A stretch of 25,174 nt of DNA from Oscillospiraceae bacterium (lineage in GTDB: Bacteria > Bacillota > Clostridia > Oscillospirales > Ruminococcaceae), in NCBI GenBank assembly GCA_900757485.1, contig CAAEOA010000269.1, positions 1 to 25,174 of the forward strand, written 5' to 3'. The notes under the pieces were generated by a model, which searched no databases, was not told the DNA's origin, and saw only the letters and a program-made list of their open reading frames with translations. Positions 21,822 to 25,174 of this stretch are shown one piece after another. Each line of letters starts with the position of its first letter. Within the stretch, counting starts at the first letter, position 1. The position numbers were made by a program, and so were the translations under genes.

Positions 21822-23296
21822 TGATATAATTTTTTGGTCTGATATTTCGGCTCACAAGTCAGATTCATTCCCAATTTACGGAAAGTCACCTCATCCACCT
21901 GTGACAGAATGACCGAAGAATGTGCTTCACATCCGTGGAGCTTCTCCAACTGTTTCATCGCTAATTCGGCAACCGGATTCGTTGCCGCGCTAATCGTCAA
22001 CGCAATCAGAATTTCATCGGTATGCAATCTTGGATTATGATTTCCCAAATGATCGGTTTTTAAATGCTGAATCGGCTCGATGATGGTGGGAGAAATCAGA
22101 TGCATATCATGATTAATCCCTCCCAAATATTTCAAAGCGTTGAGTAATGCTGCGGATGACGCCCCCAACAAAGAGGAGGTTTTTCCGGTAACAATTTTGC
22201 CGTCAGGAAGCTGTATTGCAGCAGCCGGCATACCGGTCTGCTCCGCTCTGTCCACCGCTGCAGATGCCACCTTGCGATCCGCTGTGCTGATACCCGCCTG
22301 ATTCATCAGCAATTCAATCTTATACACTGCTTCTGCATTGAGACGTCCCTGGCGCTGTTCGCACAAAGATTGGTAATAACGCCGGATAATTTCCTGCTTC
22401 GATGCTTCACATACAATATCATCATCCACAATACAATTTCCCGCCATATTGACACCCATATCGGTAGGAGAATGATACGGACTTTTTCCGGTAATTTTTT
22501 CGAAAATAGTGTTTAATATCGGAAACACTTCTACATCTCGGTTATAGTTCACCGTCGTTTTTCCATAGGCTTCCAGATGGAAAGGGTCTATCATATTGAC
22601 ATCATTTAAATCCGCAGTAGCCGCTTCATATGCCAAATTGACCGGATGCTTCAGCGGAAGATTCCAAATAGGAAAAGTTTCAAATTTTGCATATCCCGAT
22701 TTAATACCACGCTTATACTCATGATATAACTGGGACAAACAAGTTGCCATTTTACCGCTTCCCGGTCCGGGTGCTGTTACCACTACAAGCGGTCTGCTGG
22801 TTTCAATATACTCATTTTTTCCATATCCGTCATCGCTGACAATCAACGGAATATTGCCCGGATATCCCGCAATGGGATAATGCAGATATACTTTTATATT
22901 CAAGCTTTCCAAGCGCTGTTTAAAGTTATCGACCACTGTTTGACCGTTATATTGTGCAATAACGACACTGCCGACATACAAATCACTGTCCCGAAACGCA
23001 TCAATCAGCCGAAGAACATCTAAATCATAAGTGATTCCCAAATCGCCGCGAATTTTATTCTTTTCGATATCTGTTGCGTTAATAACAATTACAATTTCCG
23101 CGTGCTCCGAAAGCTGTAAAAGCATTTTTATTTTGCTGTCAGGTGCAAATCCGGGAAGGACGCGGGAGGCATGGTAGTCATCAAATAATTTACCTCCGAA
23201 TTCCAAATATAGCTTGTTGTCAAACTGTTCAATCCGTTTTAAAATCTGTTCGGACTGCATTTTCAAATATTTGTCATTATCAAATCCTATTGCCAT
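21815..23296 (-). CDS. DUF1846 family protein
   Basis: A 493-residue protein of the DUF1846 family, widespread in Bacillota and of undefined function. The N-terminus MAIGFDNDKYLKMQSEQI, the block EFGGKLFDDYHASRVLPGF and the central APGPGSGKMATCLSQL are characteristic. The PGPGSGK stretch (residues 176-182) resembles a P-loop, in line with suggestions that the family binds nucleotides; I see no clear Walker B. A promoter and AAAGGA lie upstream of ATG 23296. It appears monocistronic; its 3' end runs straight into the second six-hairpin element. Confidence 0.94.
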   Translation of the reverse strand: MAIGFDNDKYLKMQSEQILKRIEQFDNKLYLEFGGKLFDDYHASRVLPGFAPDSKIKMLLQLSEHAEIVIVINATDIEKNKIRGDLGITYDLDVLRLIDAFRDSDLYVGSVVIAQYNGQTVVDNFKQRLESLNIKVYLHYPIAGYPGNIPLIVSDDGYGKNEYIETSRPLVVVTAPGPGSGKMATCLSQLYHEYKRGIKSGYAKFETFPIWNLPLKHPVNLAYEAATADLNDVNMIDPFHLEAYGKTTVNYNRDVEVFPILNTIFEKITGKSPYHSPTDMGVNMAGNCIVDDDIVCEASKQEIIRRYYQSLCEQRQGRLNAEAVYKIELLMNQAGISTADRKVASAAVDRAEQTGMPAAAIQLPDGKIVTGKTSSLLGASSAALLNALKYLGGINHDMHLISPTIIEPIQHLKTDHLGNHNPRLHTDEILIALTISAATNPVAELAMKQLEKLHGCEAHSSVILSQVDEVTFRKLGMNLTCEPKYQTKKLYHK

Positions 23297-23339
23297 CCTA
23301 TTTTTTTCCTTTCCGGTTATTTTTATCTCTATCTTATTT

Positions 23340-23368
23340 ATTATAAAGTTTTTTGAGTCGTATTACAA
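23340..23368 (-). promoter_or_regulatory. Promoter of the DUF1846 gene
   Basis: On the minus strand TTGTAA (23368-23363) and TATAAT (23345-23340) are 17 bp apart, about 45 bp before the ATG. Confidence 0.75.
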
Positions 23369-23429
23369 CTACATTTTTGATTTTTCTTTTATTTTTTGCC
23401 GAATAATGAAAGAAATACAAATTTTAGAC

Positions 23430-23475
23430 AAAAAAGGATGGAAAGACTGTAAAAATAACAAACAGTTTTCCATCC
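23430..23475 (-). terminator. Terminator of the BlaI-M56 operon
   Basis: GGATGGAAA(G)ACTGT pairs with ACAGTTTTCCATCC with one bulge, and on the minus strand the hairpin runs into six T (23435-23430). It lies just after the M56 gene. Confidence 0.88.
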
Positions 23476-23505
23476 AATAAGACAAAAATTCCATATGCAA
23501 AAAAA

Positions 23506-24474
23506 TCAAGACGCATTCGTTAGCAAGGTCACTGCCAGCACAGCAATCAGTATACTAAAAAGGACTGCACTTCCTATTGTCAGTTTTCGGAAAGAGATAA
23601 TATTCTCAATCCGTACTTTGATTTTCGCGCCACCGAAAGAGGCTGAAAAAGCAGGCGCAAAAATCAATTTGCTTTCCTCACAGCAAATCAATGCGGAGGC
23701 ATATGCTTTCTTATTTTCGTTTCCGATTTTCCGCAATACCGCCTCGTCACAGGCAAGTTCAACATCGTGAAGATACATTTTAAGCATCATCCATGCCAGA
23801 GGATTAAACCAATGTAAACAAGTTATCGTAATCGCAGCCAAGCGAGTCAAATTATCGCGCCGTCGCCGATGAGCATTTTCATGCTCCTCGACATACGGAA
23901 GAAGCTCTTTTGGAAAATCGTTCGGGACCATGATTTTAGGCTTCATTACTCCATATAGAGCCGGAGAAGTAATCTTATCCGACACGTACACATTTCCATG
24001 CAGGCAGGAAGCGGTTCGTAATTCTGATTTCGTAATGAAATACAGAATCGCAAAAGTCAGCAAACCGGCTGTCAAAACAATCGCCCAAATAATGGAACCA
24101 ATGAAGAATATTTTTTCGAGCCATTCTGATTTGAATATAAAGGTTGTCTGATTTCCTAAAACGGAATCAGCCGAAACGGACTCTCCGTAGTTATTTACCG
24201 CCATAATATAGTTGGTATAGGATAGCGGCGGCAAATATTCCGGTGCAGACTCAACCGGAACTGATTTCGTCGTAAATTCTGCAATCAGATTCAACACACT
24301 GTATTTACTTGGAAAGCCAAACGGAACAGCCATTCTTATGAACGGCAAAAACCACAAAACACAAATATATCGATGCGGTAATCGTTCCACTTTCCGCAGC
24401 AGCATAACAATAATTCCTGTCAAAGATCCTGCTATGCTCATGTTAAGAATCCAATAAAATATTTCCGCCATCAT
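23506..24474 (-). CDS. BlaR1-like M56 family metallopeptidase without sensor domain
   Basis: A 322-residue membrane metallopeptidase of family M56. There are hydrophobic segments near residues 5-25, 35-52, 125-147 and 297-317. The zinc site is HENAH (His198, Glu199, His202), and the downstream ELACDEAV supplies the usual acidic residue. BlaR1/MecR1 proteins carry a further extracellular penicillin-binding domain of about 250 residues; here the protein ends right after the last membrane helix, so the inducing signal must be different. It overlaps the blaI-like gene by the ATGA four-base junction, hence one transcript and translational coupling. It probably triggers loss of its partner repressor. 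Confidence 0.9.
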   Translation of the reverse strand: MMAEIFYWILNMSIAGSLTGIIVMLLRKVERLPHRYICVLWFLPFIRMAVPFGFPSKYSVLNLIAEFTTKSVPVESAPEYLPPLSYTNYIMAVNNYGESVSADSVLGNQTTFIFKSEWLEKIFFIGSIIWAIVLTAGLLTFAILYFITKSELRTASCLHGNVYVSDKITSPALYGVMKPKIMVPNDFPKELLPYVEEHENAHRRRRDNLTRLAAITITCLHWFNPLAWMMLKMYLHDVELACDEAVLRKIGNENKKAYASALICCEESKLIFAPAFSASFGGAKIKVRIENIISFRKLTIGSAVLFSILIAVLAVTLLTNAS

Positions 24475-24821
24475 ATCTTTTCAATCAACCTTTTCAACTC
24501 ATCAATTTCTTCGGGAGATAAGGCTGTATCCTCCAGCAAAGAGGAAAACAACGCCTTTTTCGATCCGTTATACAACTTTTTAATTAACGTCTCCGTTTCT
24601 GTCTGCCGCACTTCTTCTTTTCCAATGAGCGAGGTACAAAGAAATCCTGGCTCACTGCGCTTGACCGCTTGTTTATCTACTAATTTCTTTAATACGGTAT
24701 AAGTCGTATTTTTATTCCATCCGAATTTATCCGCAGCAGTTAAACTAAGTTGCTTTGCTTTTATCGGTTCGGAAGCCCAAACCAGTTCCATTAATTTCAG
24801 TTCACTATCAAATAATTTCAT
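24471..24821 (-). CDS. BlaI/MecI/CopY family transcriptional repressor
   Basis: A 116-residue winged-helix repressor. LFDSELKLMELVWASEPIKA begins the helix-turn-helix region and NKNTTYTVLKKLVDKQAVKR is the recognition-helix signature. The C-terminal helical part would form the dimer interface. BlaI-type repressors bind dyads near their own promoter and are inactivated through an M56 partner, encoded next. ATG 24821 has GGAG about 12 nt upstream. No beta-lactamase or other effector gene is present in the window, so the target beyond autoregulation is unknown. Confidence 0.93.
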   Translation of the reverse strand: MKLFDSELKLMELVWASEPIKAKQLSLTAADKFGWNKNTTYTVLKKLVDKQAVKRSEPGFLCTSLIGKEEVRQTETETLIKKLYNGSKKALFSSLLEDTALSPEEIDELKRLIEKI

Positions 24822-24847
24822 TGTTAACTCAACTCCAGCAGACTATT

Positions 24848-24886
24848 CTACTCGTCTATCGTAGCATATTCCTCTTTCCTTGTCAA
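24848..24886 (-). promoter_or_regulatory. Promoter of the BlaI-M56 operon, with possible operator
   Basis: TTGACA (24886-24881) and TACGAT (24863-24858) are 17 bp apart on the minus strand. A loose dyad, CTAC-N9-GTAG (24848-24864), covers the -10 and could be a repressor site, although it is not a clear match to known BlaI operators. Confidence 0.75.
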
Positions 24887-24895
24887 GAAGACTGC

Positions 24896-24930
24896 AAAAA
24901 ACCGCTGATGCAATTGCATCAGCGGTTTTT
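24896..24930 (-). terminator. Terminator of tuf
   Basis: CCGCTGATGC pairs with GCATCAGCGG around AATT; on the minus strand it is followed by a run of T. It lies 15 bp after the tuf stop. Confidence 0.95.
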
Positions 24931-24945
24931 CATCAGCTATTTCAA

Positions 24946-25174
24946 TTATGAATTGATTGCAGTAACAACACCGGAACCAACGGTACGTCCGCCTTCACGA
25001 ATAGCGAAACGGAGACCTTCTTCAATAGCGATAGGAGTAATCAGCTCAACAGAGATGGTTACGTTATCGCCAGGCATACACATTTCTGTGCCTTCCGGAA
25101 GTTTGATAATACCGGTAACGTCAGTTGTTCTGAAATAGAACTGCGGACGATAGTTATCAAAGAACGGTGTATGA
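24946..25174 (-). CDS. tuf: Elongation factor Tu, C-terminal part (5' end beyond the window)
   Basis: The last 75 residues of EF-Tu, which delivers aminoacyl-tRNA to the ribosome. The visible part is domain 3: NYRPQFYFRTTDVTG, then MPGDNVTISVELI and the invariant end RFAIREGGRTVGSGVV. The stop codon is at 24946-24948, followed by a strong terminator. Catalytic and tRNA-binding domains are outside the window. Confidence 0.98.
   Translation of the reverse strand, partial: HTPFFDNYRPQFYFRTTDVTGIIKLPEGTEMCMPGDNVTISVELITPIAIEEGLRFAIREGGRTVGSGVVTAINS

Overview
The window looks like a chromosomal segment of a low-to-medium G+C Bacillota, most likely class Clostridia (Oscillospirales/Ruminococcaceae-like). 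The grounds are a T-box leader on alaS, a CIRCE operator, strong AGGAGG-type ribosome binding sites, the comEC-holA order, and families typical of that group (DUF3048 lipoprotein, CmpB-type membrane protein, PdaB-like deacetylase, DUF4093/M5-type Toprim protein, DUF1846). The genus cannot be fixed from the sequence alone. No phage, insertion sequence with a transposase, rRNA, tRNA or CRISPR was seen.

Layout. 1-2798 (minus): rqcH (cut by the window edge), nif3-like and trmK, a tight operon of RNA/ribosome-quality genes. 2799-3695: a long non-coding stretch with two copies of a dispersed repeat, a chain of five mini-hairpins between them, then a consensus promoter and an alanine T-box. 3696-7552 (plus): alaS, a 268-bp six-hairpin element, a HIT protein and a phosphoribosyltransferase. 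7663-11576 (plus): comEC, holA and an RNase M5-like Toprim protein. 11636-19726 (plus): mainly envelope genes, namely an MBOAT/DHHW O-acylation pair, a DUF3048 lipoprotein, a CmpB-like membrane protein, a PdaB-like deacetylase, an alpha/beta hydrolase, an anchored GH25 lysozyme and a TIGR00266/AIM24 protein. 19864-25174 (minus): hsp20 with a CIRCE operator, an SDR oxidoreductase, a second six-hairpin element, DUF1846, a BlaI/M56 regulator pair and the 3' end of tuf.

The most interesting content is non-coding. Two elements of 268 and 267 bp (6333-6600 and 21821-21555) share terminal sequences around TCTGCTGAA, one hairpin sequence (GTGCAAGG), and the same order and offsets of six hairpins, yet most stems differ in sequence while staying self-complementary. 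Both sit sense-oriented with their 5' end on the stop codon of the upstream gene. A second family (2854-2942, 3095-3183, 16909-17110) combines conserved TTATAACA borders and a conserved core with a variable palindrome, and its border resembles an extended -10 promoter pointing outward. Several genes between 11.6 and 16.1 kb have hairpins that pair with, or loop out next to, the ribosome binding site. These points rest on base complementarity read by eye; no folding, homology search or expression data were available.
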